From Saccharothrix longispora (GTDB lineage: Bacteria > Actinomycetota > Actinomycetes > Mycobacteriales > Pseudonocardiaceae): a DNA stretch of 64,000 nt. The position numbers and the translations under genes were made by a program. Position 1 is the stretch's first letter. Every line of letters starts with the position of its first letter. Under the pieces are notes generated by a model. That model was not told the origin of the DNA. It saw only the letters and a program-made list of their open reading frames with translations, and searched no databases. Shown here piece by piece: positions 55,538 to 64,000 of the stretch. The stretch lies in assembly GCF_030852425.1 (NCBI RefSeq), contig NZ_NSDM01000005.1:403829-467828 (forward strand), written 5' to 3'.

Positions 55538-56347
55538 TCAGGAGTGGGCGCGGTAGCGGTACAGGACTGTTTCCTCGGCGCTGAACTGGGAGAACGGGAA
55601 CGGCTCGGCGGACAGCGCGGTCACGCCGGCACCGAGGAAGTGGCGGGCGACGGCGCTGCCGGTCTGCGCGTAGACGACCAGGGGGACGTCACGGGAGCGG
55701 CAGGTGGTCAGGATCTCGTCGAAGGTGCCGTTGCCGATGGTCATGCCGGTCGCGACGACGGCGTCCGCGACGTCGAGGACCTCGCGCATGTCGGGGGTCA
55801 CCGGGTCGCCCCACTGGGTGGTGCGCAGCACGAGGTCGCACGGCAGGCATTCGGCGCCGCGCTCGCGGATGGCCGCGACCAGCGGGTTGACCACGCCGAT
55901 GAGGGCGACCTTCGCACCGGCGGGCACGTCGAGCAGGCCGGCCACCGCGGCGTCCCTGGCCTTGGCCCTGACCTCGGGTGTGCCGACGGGCAGGCGCACC
56001 TGCTCGGCTCCGCTCGTGCGGTGCGGGCGCGCGTTGGCGAGGTAGGCGTCGAGGACGGCGACGCGCACGGGGGCGGGCGCGGCGGCCAGCAGGTCCGCCA
56101 CGGGTGCTCCGGACGCCTCGGCGCAGACGGCGGGATCGACCTCGCCGTCCGCGAAGGCGCAGCCGCCGATCGCGGTACCGACGCGGGCGAGCACGTACTG
56201 GTTGCGGTAGGTGGTGTTCCCGCCGGCCAGCCGGGTGCCGTGGTGCACCCAGAACACGCTGGTGGCCGCGGTCGAGCCCGGATCGGGTCCGTACCCGCCG
56301 GCGCGCACGGCCTCGGCGAGTTCGTCCACTGTGGTCGTGACGGTCAC
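55538..56347 (-). CDS. DUF364 (putative heavy-metal chelation) protein
   Basis: GTG 56347 follows GGGGGAGAAC and overlaps the methyltransferase stop (GTGA). The 269-residue protein has an N-terminal DUF4213-like region (about 1-90; WVHHGTRLAGGNTTYRNQYV) and a C-terminal DUF364 Rossmann-like domain (about 120-260; VALIGVVNPLVAAI, ATGMTIGNGTFDEIL). The family is annotated as putative heavy-metal chelation. Its position between a methyltransferase and an SbnA-like enzyme in a metal-uptake operon supports a role with metals or in metallophore making; the reaction is unknown. Confidence 0.8.
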   Translation of the reverse strand: MTVTTTVDELAEAVRAGGYGPDPGSTAATSVFWVHHGTRLAGGNTTYRNQYVLARVGTAIGGCAFADGEVDPAVCAEASGAPVADLLAAAPAPVRVAVLDAYLANARPHRTSGAEQVRLPVGTPEVRAKARDAAVAGLLDVPAGAKVALIGVVNPLVAAIRERGAECLPCDLVLRTTQWGDPVTPDMREVLDVADAVVATGMTIGNGTFDEILTTCRSRDVPLVVYAQTGSAVARHFLGAGVTALSAEPFPFSQFSAEETVLYRYRAHS

Positions 56348-57060
56348 GTTCTCCCCCTGGTGAGTCCGAACAGGAATGTGACGACGCCGTCGTGCCAGTC
56401 GTGGCGGTGGCGCACCGCGGTGGTGAAACCGCGGAGCTCGGCGTGGCCGATGATGGTGCGCAGGTCGGCGGTGTTGGACACGATGAGCAGCACCTCGCCG
56501 TCGGGGGCGAGCAGGTCGCGATCGACCAGTTCGTCGAAGAAGCGGGTGACCAGCGGGGCGCCCACGCAGACGTTGCGCACGACGTCCGGGTCGTCGCTGA
56601 CGGTCTGGCTGACGGCGGGCGGGTTGAACGTCACCACGTCGAGCCGCGCCCCGTCCGGCGCCGCGGAGAACAGGTCGGAGACCAGGGGGCGGAACCGCGT
56701 GCCGGAGCGATCGCCGACGTGGGTGGCATAGTGGCGGTCCGTCGCTTCGACGCTGGCGGGGTGGACGTCGAGGGCGTAGACGGTGCCCGCTCCGCGCAGT
56801 CCGGCGGCGACGGCTTCCACCCCGGCGCCCACGCCCATCGCGGCGTAGACCTTGCCCCTGGTCTCGATGTCGCCGTCGAGCAGCCACCGGTGCAGCATGC
56901 GGCTGGTCTCGCCGGGGTGGAACACGCCGGGCGGGAGCCGGAACCCCATGCCGTTCCACGTGTAGTCGCGTTCGGTGTGCAGGTCCCGCTTGGGCTGGTT
57001 GATGGCGATGATGTGCTCGGCGGGCAGGACGGGTGGTAATTCCTCGGCTGACACGTGCAC
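56344..57060 (-). CDS. Class I methyltransferase, NPPY-type-related
   Basis: GTG 57060 (with GAGGAG upstream) gives 238 residues. After a 60-residue N-terminus (WNGMGFRLPPGVFHPGETS) comes a Rossmann methyltransferase with AAMGVGAGVEAVA as a changed SAM loop, ALDVHPASVEATDRHY, and the catalytic VTFNPPAVSQT motif, related to the NPPY motif of N- and C-methyltransferases of PrmC/RsmC type. The gene lies 20 bases after the FecE gene. A tailoring role in metallophore formation is inferred from context. Confidence 0.75.
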   Translation of the reverse strand: MHVSAEELPPVLPAEHIIAINQPKRDLHTERDYTWNGMGFRLPPGVFHPGETSRMLHRWLLDGDIETRGKVYAAMGVGAGVEAVAAGLRGAGTVYALDVHPASVEATDRHYATHVGDRSGTRFRPLVSDLFSAAPDGARLDVVTFNPPAVSQTVSDDPDVVRNVCVGAPLVTRFFDELVDRDLLAPDGEVLLIVSNTADLRTIIGHAELRGFTTAVRHRHDWHDGVVTFLFGLTRGRT

Positions 57061-57080
57061 GTTCGCTCCTCGTGGTGGGT

Positions 57081-57844
<764 letters not shown>

Positions 57845-57848
<4 letters not shown>

Positions 57849-58936
57849 AGCTCACCCCGCTTGCGCAGGATCAGCAGGAACAGCGGGACGCCGAGCAGCG
57901 CGGTGAACACGCCGACCGGCACCTCCAGCGGCGAGAACGCCATGCGGGCCAGCGCGTCGGTCCACACCAGGAACGTCGCGCCCACCACCGCGGACAGCGG
58001 CAGCAGGAACCGGTGCAGCGGGCCGACCAGGAACCGCACGCCGTGCGGCACGATGAGCCCCACGAAACCGATGGCGCCCACCGCCGCGACGGCGACGGCC
58101 GTGAGCAGGGAGGTGGTCACCAGCAGGACCATCCGCACGGTGCGCACGTCGATGCCGAGCGAGGTGGCGGTGTCGGTGCCGAACGCGAAGCCGTCCAGCG
58201 CCGACGAGTGCAGCCAGACGACCAGCAACCCGACGGCGCAGGTGATCCCGCACAGCACGACCGACTGCCAGCGGGCCGGTGCCATCGAGCCGAGCAGCCA
58301 GTGGGTCAGCGCACGGGTGCTGTCGGCGTCGCCGGAGGACATCAGGACCAGCGAGGTGACGGCGGTGAACAACTGGCCCACGACGACACCGGTCAGCACG
58401 ATGCGCACCGAGTCCAGCCCGCGGCGGCGAAGCAGGAGCACCAGCAGCGCGAAGGACAGCAGCGCACCGACGAAGGCCCCGCCGGTCATGCCCAGCTGCG
58501 AGCCGGCGAAACCGAGGATCACCACGACCACCGCCCCGGTGGACGCACCGGAGGACACGCCCAGCAGGTAGGGGTCGGCCAGCGCGTTGCGCGTGACGCT
58601 CTGCAGCGCCGCGCCGCACACCGCCAGCGCCGCGCCGACCAGGGCGGCCAGCAGCACCCGGGGCACGCGCAGGTCCCAGATCAGCGAGTCGGCGAGCCTG
58701 GGCAGCGGCTGCACGGGCAGGCCGAACCGAGCGCCGACCGAGCGCCCGATCTCGGACCACCCCATGCCGCCGCCGAGGCCGACGCGCACGGCCGCGACGA
58801 GCGACACCGCGAGGACGAGCAGGCAGAGCAGCAGCACGAGCACGCGGCGGCCGGCGGGGCGCGGTGCGGTGGCGGTCGGAGGCGGTGCGACGACGGGGTC
58901 GACCGCCGGGTCGAGGAGCGCGGCCGGATCAGCCAC
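57845..58936 (-). CDS. Metal-chelate ABC transporter, permease (FecCD-type)
   Basis: The 363-residue protein has about nine to ten membrane helices and FecCD motifs (LRVPRVLLAALVGAALAVCG; LADPYLLGVSSGA; GAIGFVGLIVPH). It forms the membrane channel, probably as a homodimer, for a siderophore or metal chelate. The start ATG at 58936 overlaps the binding-protein stop by eight bases. The N-terminus has an extra 50-residue Pro-rich tail. Confidence 0.92.
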
Positions 58937-59924
58937 GGGCGGTGATCTCGTCGAGCTTGCCCCCGAAGGTGCGCAGCGCGTTCACCGTGCGCACGGAGGG
59001 GTCCATCTCGATGCCGGCCAGCTCGATGACCTTCCCGTCGCGCAGGGCCGCCAGCTGGGACACCGCCGGGTGCTCGCGCATCATCGCCAGCTTCTCCGCC
59101 GCGCTGTCGCCGGGGTTGCCGCGCTCGGAGAGGTCGCCGACCACGATGACGTCGGGCTCTCGCTTGGCGACCTCGTCCCACGACACCTCGGGCCACTCCT
59201 GGTCCACGTCGTCGAAGACGTTGACCACGCCGGCCAGCTCGCTCATGTGGCTGGCCATGCCGCTCTTGCCGGCCACGTACGGGATGCCGTTGAACACCGA
59301 GTACACCCAGACGACCTTCAGCCCGTCCGGGCGCTTCTCACCCGCGGCGCGGACCTCGTCCAGGATCGCGCGCTGCTCGGAGACCATCTGCCCGGCCCGG
59401 TCGGCGACGCCCAGCACCTCGCCCAGGTCCTCGAAGTCGCGGAACATCCGCTCGAAGGGCTCGGTCCTGCCGTCGGGGCAGTTGACCGCGCTGACGAAGG
59501 TGGGCACGCCGAGCTGCTCCAACTCGTCGCGGGTGCCGGCGCGGTCGGCGGTGAACAGTTCCTTGAACGAGGCCACCACCAGGTCGGGGTTGGCCGCGCG
59601 CAGCGGCTCGGCGGTGAGGACCTTCGGCGAGAGCACCGGGATCTTCGCGTACGCCTCGGCGTACTGCGGCGACACCTTCGTCTTGAGGTTGGCCGTGCCG
59701 ACGACCCGGTCACCCACGCCCAGTGCCAGCAGTGTCTCGGTGGACGACTGGTCCAGGGCCACCACCCGCTGCGGCGCGCCGTCGAAGGTGAGCCGCTTGC
59801 CGCAGCTCTCGATGGCGACCGAGCCGGACGGGGCGACCGCGTTCGGGGCGTTCTCCGGTGTGGCGCAGGCGGCGGCCAACACCACCGCGGCGAACACGGG
59901 CACCAACCGGGCGGAACGCGACAT
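58929..59924 (-). CDS. Metal-chelate-binding lipoprotein (FecB-type)
   Basis: ATG 59924 (GGAGGGG upstream) gives 331 residues. The signal peptide ends in lipobox LAAAC, so it is a membrane-anchored receptor. Two FecB lobes are joined by a helix: RVVALDQSSTETLLALGVGDR at the N-lobe and RRVNAL-like SVRTVNALRTFGG at the end. It is the first gene of the minus-strand operon and starts 42 bases from the Fur/Zur-like box. The bound ligand could be a siderophore, zincophore or other metal chelate. Confidence 0.9.
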   Translation of the reverse strand: MSRSARLVPVFAAVVLAAACATPENAPNAVAPSGSVAIESCGKRLTFDGAPQRVVALDQSSTETLLALGVGDRVVGTANLKTKVSPQYAEAYAKIPVLSPKVLTAEPLRAANPDLVVASFKELFTADRAGTRDELEQLGVPTFVSAVNCPDGRTEPFERMFRDFEDLGEVLGVADRAGQMVSEQRAILDEVRAAGEKRPDGLKVVWVYSVFNGIPYVAGKSGMASHMSELAGVVNVFDDVDQEWPEVSWDEVAKREPDVIVVGDLSERGNPGDSAAEKLAMMREHPAVSQLAALRDGKVIELAGIEMDPSVRTVNALRTFGGKLDEITARG

Positions 59925-59965
59925 GGACCCCTCCACTGCTCGACAACGGCACCGCTACCCTGAAC

Positions 59966-59978
59966 GATAATCATTACC
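59966..59978. promoter_or_regulatory. Fur/Zur-like operator in the divergent metal-uptake promoter
   Basis: GATAAT-C-ATTACC is a 6-1-6 palindrome with one mismatch, matching the Fur-family (Fur/Zur) GATAAT-N-ATTATC core. It is the only AT-rich patch in the 85-base gap between the lipoprotein and MFS genes. Actinobacterial Zur is the likelier binder since IdeR uses a different box; this is inference. Confidence 0.7.
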
Positions 59979-60009
59979 AAAGCAAGCCCCCCTGCGAAGA
60001 GGAGTCCGC

Positions 60010-61236
60010 GTGGTGCACGACGTCGCCCCCGCCGAGGAGAAATCGGCATCGGTGCTCCGAAGCCCGTCCTTCATCCGGCTCTGGACAGGCACCACCGCGT
60101 CCGGTATCGCGACCTGGGCGCTGCCGTTCATCCTCGGCCTGGCCGTGCTCGAGAGGTCCATCACCGCGGTGGAACTGGGTGTCGTGCTGGCCGCCCGGAC
60201 GCTCGGGTTCCTCGCCGCCGTGCCCGTGGCCGGGGTGCTGGCCGATCGGCACGACCGACGACGGGTCGTGCTGTGGGCGGGCCTGGTCGCCGGGTTCGCG
60301 GCACCGGTGATCGCCTTCGGCATGGGGCGGTCGGTCGTGCTGATGGCCGCCGCCGCCGCGGTGGTCGGCGCCGGGCAGGGCGCGTGCCGACCGGCGTTCC
60401 AGGCCCTGACCGCCGAGGTCGTCGCCGAGGAGCAGCGGCAGCAGGCCAACGCGGCGCTGACGCTCTCGGTGCGGGTCACCACCCTGGTGGCCCCGGGGCT
60501 CACCGCGCTGCTCGCCGTCGTCGTCGACACCCCGGTGCTCCTGATCGCCACCGGCGTCCTGTGGTTCGGCGCCGCCCTCATCCCGCCGACCGGCACCGGT
60601 CGGCCACCGGTGGCGGACGGCGCCGGGGCGCGCTTCACCGCGGACTTCCTCGACGGCGTCCGCGAGGCCCGCAGGCACCCCTGGTTCCTCGCCGGCCTCG
60701 GTGCGCTCACCGCCGTGATCGCCACCGGCTACTCCGCCACCGGCGTGGTGCTGCCCCTGGTCAGCCGGGACCGCTACGGCACCGAGGCCGTGCTCGCCGC
60801 CGCCCTCACCGCCTACACCGTCGGCGCGCTCGTCGGCGCGGTGCTCGTCGCCCGGTGGAGGCCCCGCGCCCAGGGGTGGACCGCGCTCGCGGGCCTGGCC
60901 TGCTACGGGTTCGCGCCGCTGAGCCTGCTGCTCCCCGTCCCGGCCCCGGTGGTCGTCGCCGCGTACGTCCTGGCGGGCCTGGGCATCGAACTGTTCAACG
61001 TGCCGTGGTTCACGGCCACCCAGCGGGAGGTCGACCCCCGCATGCTGGCCAGGGTGTCCTCGCTCGACTTCCTGCTCTCCTACGGCCTCGCCCCGGTCGG
61101 CCTGGCCCTCATCGCGCCGGCGATCACCCACTTCGGCCCGCAACCGGTGCTGGCCGCCTGCGCCGTCGTCTGCTTCGCCGCACCCGCCGCGGCGGCGCTC
61201 GTGCCGTCCTCGCGCGGGTTCCGGACCGCCCGGTGA
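60010..61236 (+). CDS. MFS exporter (12 helices), probable metallophore exporter
   Basis: GTG 60010 with AGGAG upstream gives 408 residues with about twelve membrane helices and the MFS loop AGVLADRHDRRRV. The family is the drug:H+/EntS-type siderophore exporter group. It is divergent from the uptake operon, shares the Fur/Zur-like box, and overlaps the dioxygenase gene (GTGA), so it is likely part of the same metal-scavenging system. Confidence 0.88.
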   Translation: MVHDVAPAEEKSASVLRSPSFIRLWTGTTASGIATWALPFILGLAVLERSITAVELGVVLAARTLGFLAAVPVAGVLADRHDRRRVVLWAGLVAGFAAPVIAFGMGRSVVLMAAAAAVVGAGQGACRPAFQALTAEVVAEEQRQQANAALTLSVRVTTLVAPGLTALLAVVVDTPVLLIATGVLWFGAALIPPTGTGRPPVADGAGARFTADFLDGVREARRHPWFLAGLGALTAVIATGYSATGVVLPLVSRDRYGTEAVLAAALTAYTVGALVGAVLVARWRPRAQGWTALAGLACYGFAPLSLLLPVPAPVVVAAYVLAGLGIELFNVPWFTATQREVDPRMLARVSSLDFLLSYGLAPVGLALIAPAITHFGPQPVLAACAVVCFAAPAAAALVPSSRGFRTAR

Positions 61237-61967
61237 CCGGCCTCGTCCCCGAGCAGGTCGACGCGACCGACCCCGCCGCCCGGCGGGTGCTGACCGAGAC
61301 CGGAGCGGTGGTGCTGACCGGCTTGCCCGCCGTGCCCGACTCGCTCGCGGTGGCCGCCGCCCTGCTGTTCGGCACCGGCCTGCGGGAGCTGTACCCCCAT
61401 CGCACCAGGCGCTCGGTGGACGGCGCCGTGGTCCCGCTGCACGCCGACAGCTTCGACCTCGTCGTCGACCTCGCCGGCACCCCCACCCGACGCCGCCACC
61501 CCGACGAGGACCACGTCCTGGTCATGCTCGCCCGGCAGGCACCCACCGGGGGTGGGTCGTTCGCACTCGACGCCCACGCCTTCACCGACTCCCTGCCGCA
61601 GGACCTGAGGACCTTCCTCGCCGCCACCGACGTCGACCTCTACGGCCGTTGGGCGGGAACCCGCGGCCTGCCCGCCACCCCCAGGGTCGGCAGGCACATC
61701 GAGTACACCCGCGGCGGCAGGCGCATCACCCGCCGCACCGACGGCGCCGTGCCGCTGCACCGCGACCCCGACACCGAGTACACCACCGCCATGCTGTCCC
61801 GCTTCACCGCCGAGGTCGACCGCGTGCAACCCACCCTGCCCCGGTTCACCCTCGCCGAGGGCGACGTCCTGGCACTGGACAACTACCGCTGCTGGCACGG
61901 CCGCGACCCCCACACCGGCGAACGCGCGACGCACATCCAAACCCTGCGCACAGCCGACGCGGGCTGA
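61233..61967 (+). CDS. TauD/TfdA-like Fe(II)/2-oxoglutarate dioxygenase
   Basis: From GTG 61233 the protein has 244 residues. The iron ligands are His70 and Asp72 in LHADSFD and a distal His222 in CWHGRD, with Arg near the end (RATHIQTLR) for 2-oxoglutarate. It probably hydroxylates an amino-acid-derived precursor, as related enzymes do in metallophore paths. It overlaps the MFS gene and so belongs to the metal locus. Confidence 0.85.
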   Translation: MTGLVPEQVDATDPAARRVLTETGAVVLTGLPAVPDSLAVAAALLFGTGLRELYPHRTRRSVDGAVVPLHADSFDLVVDLAGTPTRRRHPDEDHVLVMLARQAPTGGGSFALDAHAFTDSLPQDLRTFLAATDVDLYGRWAGTRGLPATPRVGRHIEYTRGGRRITRRTDGAVPLHRDPDTEYTTAMLSRFTAEVDRVQPTLPRFTLAEGDVLALDNYRCWHGRDPHTGERATHIQTLRTADAG

Positions 61968-61969
61968 CC

Positions 61970-62290
61970 TCCGTCCACAGCGCCGCGAAGCCGTAGCTGC
62001 ACGCGAGGACCAGGGCACCGGCCATGAGCGTCACCTTCGGTCCGAGACGGGTGGTCATCCTGGCCGACACCGGCGACACGGCGATCATGCACACCCCGCC
62101 CGGCGCCTGCAGGAGGCCGGTCACGAGCATGGACTCGCCGAACCCGTACCCCGCCGTCGCGGGCATCCGCAGGAGCTGGGTGAACACCAGCGAGTTGGTC
62201 AGCACGGCGGAGCCGGAGACCAGCGAAGCGGTGTTGGTGAGCAGGACCTGCGGCCGGCGGCTCACCCGCAGGTCGATCAACGGTTGCGGG
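61970..62290 (-). pseudogene. Fragment of a DHA2-type MFS transporter
   Basis: About 105 residues (LIDLRVSRRPQVLLTNTASL; TGLLQAPGGVCMIAVSPVSA; RLGPKVTLMAGALVLACSYG) match the middle of 14-helix drug exporters. Both ends are missing; the 3' end runs into the dioxygenase gene. Confidence 0.7.
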
Positions 62291-62299
62291 ATGCGCAGT

Positions 62300-62600
62300 C
62301 CACGTCCCTCAACGCGGTGAAGGCGAAGTCGCCCAGGTCCACCCGGCCCGGGTGCCCGCACTCGCCGTCCCTGCCCGCGGCCGGGCACACCACCCGCGCA
62401 GGCAGGAGCACCGCGCCGTCCACTCGCGCCTTCCCCAAGTCCAGCAGCAGCCCGGACGGTCGCTCACCCGCATGTCCGCACAGTTGAACTGGCCGCTGAT
62501 GCGGGCACCGGGCAGGCGCAAGGCCCCGCCCTCACCGCTGCCGCGCACCGTGGCGCCACGCAGGACAAGACCGGCAGGTCGCACCTGCTCGTCGGCCTGG
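62300..62600 (-). pseudogene. Fragment of a repeat protein (pentapeptide/membrane-oxidoreductase-like)
   Basis: The segment GLVLRGATVRGSGEGGALRL and PGARISGQFNCADMRVS is the repeating unit of large membrane-associated proteins with GA-L-GA-I-GQL-C-GA-L repeats. Reading frames shift after it. Only a short relic remains. Confidence 0.4.
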
Positions 62601-62850
62601 GCACCGCCGCCGCCCAGCAAGGGTTCCGCGTCCGCTGCGCGCCGGCCACGAAGCTGGTCAACGAACTCGTCGAGGCCGCCGGCGAACGCCGACTCGCCAA
62701 GACCACCGCCCGCTACGGCCGGGGTGACCTGGTCTGCGTCGACGAGTTCGGCCACAGGGAACCCGACCGGCGCGTCGAACTCCTCTTCCAGGTGCTGACC
62801 GAGCGCGAGAAGACCGACTCGCCCACGCCCGGTCGGCGACCGCGCACCGA
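62561..62850 (+). mobile_element. Truncated IstB-like ATPase of an IS21-type element
   Basis: The frame reads GRSHLLVGLGTAAAQQGFRV, then LVNELVEAAGERRLAKT, then RYGRGDLVCVDEFGHREPDR, then LLFQVLTEREK, the IstB helper ATPase of IS21 transposons. The Walker A Gly-Lys start, the transposase IstA and both ends are absent. The Walker B Asp-Glu is still present. Confidence 0.75.
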
Positions 62851-62886
62851 GCCGACACCGTCGGTGGGAGCTGATTCACTGGCCGA

Positions 62887-63426
62887 ATGTTCGAAACTCC
62901 CGACGAGCTCCACAGCCTCCAAGTCCTGCTCGACACGTCTTTGGCCGGCGCCGGCAGCCACCTCAAATCGATCATCCGGCCAGGTGAAAGCACCTTGGAT
63001 GCCGAGCAGGTCGTCCGAGTCTGCCAAGGCATGTGCACCCTGGCCATCGCCACGGTCACCCGGCGCGGGGAGCCACGCATCAGCGGCGCCGACGGGCACC
63101 TCCTGCACGGTCGCTGGATCGTCGGCACCCACCGCCAGGCCGCCAAGGCCCGTCATCTCGCGGCGCGGCCCGGCATCAGCGCGACCTTCATGCGCGGCGA
63201 GCAGCTCGGCATCTTCACGCACGGACACGCCGTTCCGCTGAACCCCGAGGGGACGAGCAGCGACCCGACGTGGCCGGCGATCCGCGACTACCTCGTCAAC
63301 CACTACGACGGCGACGGCGACGACCCGTTCTGGGACGAGAACGTCTGGTATCGCATCGACCCCAGCTGGATGGTCGCCTACAGCACCGACCCCGGCGGGC
63401 TCCTCGACCAACAACCGCCAGTCTGA
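62887..63426 (+). CDS. PNPOx-like flavin/nucleotide-binding protein
   Basis: The 179-residue protein has the split-barrel fold of pyridoxamine-5'-phosphate-oxidase-like proteins: LAIATVTRRGEPRISG near residues 50-65 and WIVGTHRQAAKARHLAARPG. It may bind FMN or F420 and act as a reductase or stress protein; the cofactor cannot be told from sequence. The gene lies intact between two insertion-sequence relics. Confidence 0.75.
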   Translation: MFETPDELHSLQVLLDTSLAGAGSHLKSIIRPGESTLDAEQVVRVCQGMCTLAIATVTRRGEPRISGADGHLLHGRWIVGTHRQAAKARHLAARPGISATFMRGEQLGIFTHGHAVPLNPEGTSSDPTWPAIRDYLVNHYDGDGDDPFWDENVWYRIDPSWMVAYSTDPGGLLDQQPPV

Positions 63427-63448
63427 GGAGAGCTCGCGCGGGTCCACC

Positions 63449-64000
63449 TCAGGCCGCCACTCCGGGGCCAGTCGCGGTTGACATCGTCAATCGTCGCAAC
63501 ACCTCGACGTCGGAGGTGTTCGGGATGGGTGTTGGACGGCGGCAGCGGGTGGTTCGTCTGTACCGGGGGTGGACAGTCGACTCGACCGTACGGCGCGTGC
63601 TCAAGCGCCTGCGGACACCGCCCGCTCCCCGGCGCGACACCGACACCTCGGCCGCGCAGCTCGCGGACCTTGTTCCAGCGTTCGCGGATGGTCTGCTCGT
63701 GAACCCGCCGGGACGGGGCGGGGTGACGGTGGCCCACCATCCGGCGTGCGCGCGGACCTCGGGCAGGACCTTGTCGCAGAGGTTCCGCCACAGGTGCCAT
63801 CGGTCGCTGACCTGCACCGCGTCGGGCAGGGCGCGGTGGACGGCCTCGGCGTAGGTGGCCGAGGCGTCCCGGCACACGACCTCGACACCGGGATGTCCGC
63901 GCGACCAGGGTTCCTGGGTGGCGGCGTCGCGGCCGGGCAGGACCGCGGCACGTCGGCCTGTCCCGGCGTCGATGACGGTCGTGGCGTAGCGGTGGCGGCG
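63449..64000 (-). mobile_element. ISL3-type transposase, decayed and cut by the window end
   Basis: Reading leftward from the window end: RRHRYATTVIDAGTGRRAAV, then LPGRDAATQEPW, then HPGVEVVCRDASATYAEAV and VQVSDRWHLWRNLCDKVLPE, the DDE catalytic region of ISL3-family transposases (CRDRAGAYAEGI, VADRWHLWRNL). After about 63700 the match moves between frames (EQTIRERWNKVREL in another frame), so the C-terminal half is frameshifted. The true start lies outside the window. Confidence 0.75.

Noticed and set aside
59960..59980. An IdeR/DtxR iron box
   Set aside because: The sequence lacks the TTAGGTTAG-type core; it fits the Fur/Zur GATAAT pattern better.

Overview
The window reads as chromosomal DNA of a filamentous, high-GC actinomycete. 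Codon third positions are almost all G or C. The gene types (Spo0M, PAS-ANTAR and GAF-SpoIIE regulators, secreted GH43 enzymes, lipoprotein VanY-like peptidase, stand-alone NRPS condensation domain with a P450) fit the Pseudonocardiales (Saccharothrix, Lentzea or Actinosynnema-like); this placement is inference. No tRNA, rRNA, CRISPR array or replication origin was seen. Many adjacent genes are coupled by 4-base ATGA/GTGA start-stop overlaps (at 3453, 8279, 28874, 32899, 56344, 57845 and 61233), which supports the starts chosen here.

Layout. 1-12.5 kb is ordinary and intact: the end of a GH43 glycosidase, Spo0M, two CNNM/DUF21-CBS membrane proteins, MerR, a DUF4097 protein, a VanY-like lipoprotein, a two-component system, and a PucR regulator divergent from a ferredoxin reductase/acyl desaturase pair. 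12.5-20 kb mixes signalling genes (PAS-ANTAR, GAF-SpoIIE phosphatase, a CheB-type methylesterase, an HD protein) with many broken genes: remnants of an Acg-type nitroreductase, a SpoIIE phosphatase, an iron-transport P19 protein, DUF2254 and a GAF domain. 20-31 kb holds a hydrolase, small secreted proteins, a methyltransferase with an aminotransferase ruin before it, a threonine-dehydratase-like enzyme and a heterodimeric ABC exporter with one apparently dead ATP site.

31.6-34.7 kb is a compact operon: a secreted 174-residue protein, a cytochrome P450 and a lone condensation domain. 35-46.6 kb holds a PrmC-like methyltransferase, a large DUF11-type exported protein, a diacylglycerol-kinase-like enzyme, a ZIP transporter, a GH43-ricin enzyme whose distant upstream region carries two LacI-type operators, a LysR pseudogene, and a DUF3995/TetR divergent pair with a clear palindromic operator. 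47.3-53.1 kb holds a 1766-residue TPR-CHAT (caspase-like) protein facing an Mrr-like nuclease gene.

54.5-62 kb is the most coherent system: a divergent metal-uptake and probable metallophore locus. On the minus strand a FecB-type lipoprotein, FecCD permease, FecE ATPase, small methyltransferase, DUF364 (putative heavy-metal chelation) protein and an SbnA-like PLP enzyme form one operon. On the plus strand an MFS exporter overlaps a TauD-like dioxygenase. A Fur/Zur-like palindrome lies in the 85-base divergent promoter. The right end, 62-64 kb, is an insertion-sequence graveyard (IstB remnant, ISL3-type transposase) around an intact PNPOx-like gene.
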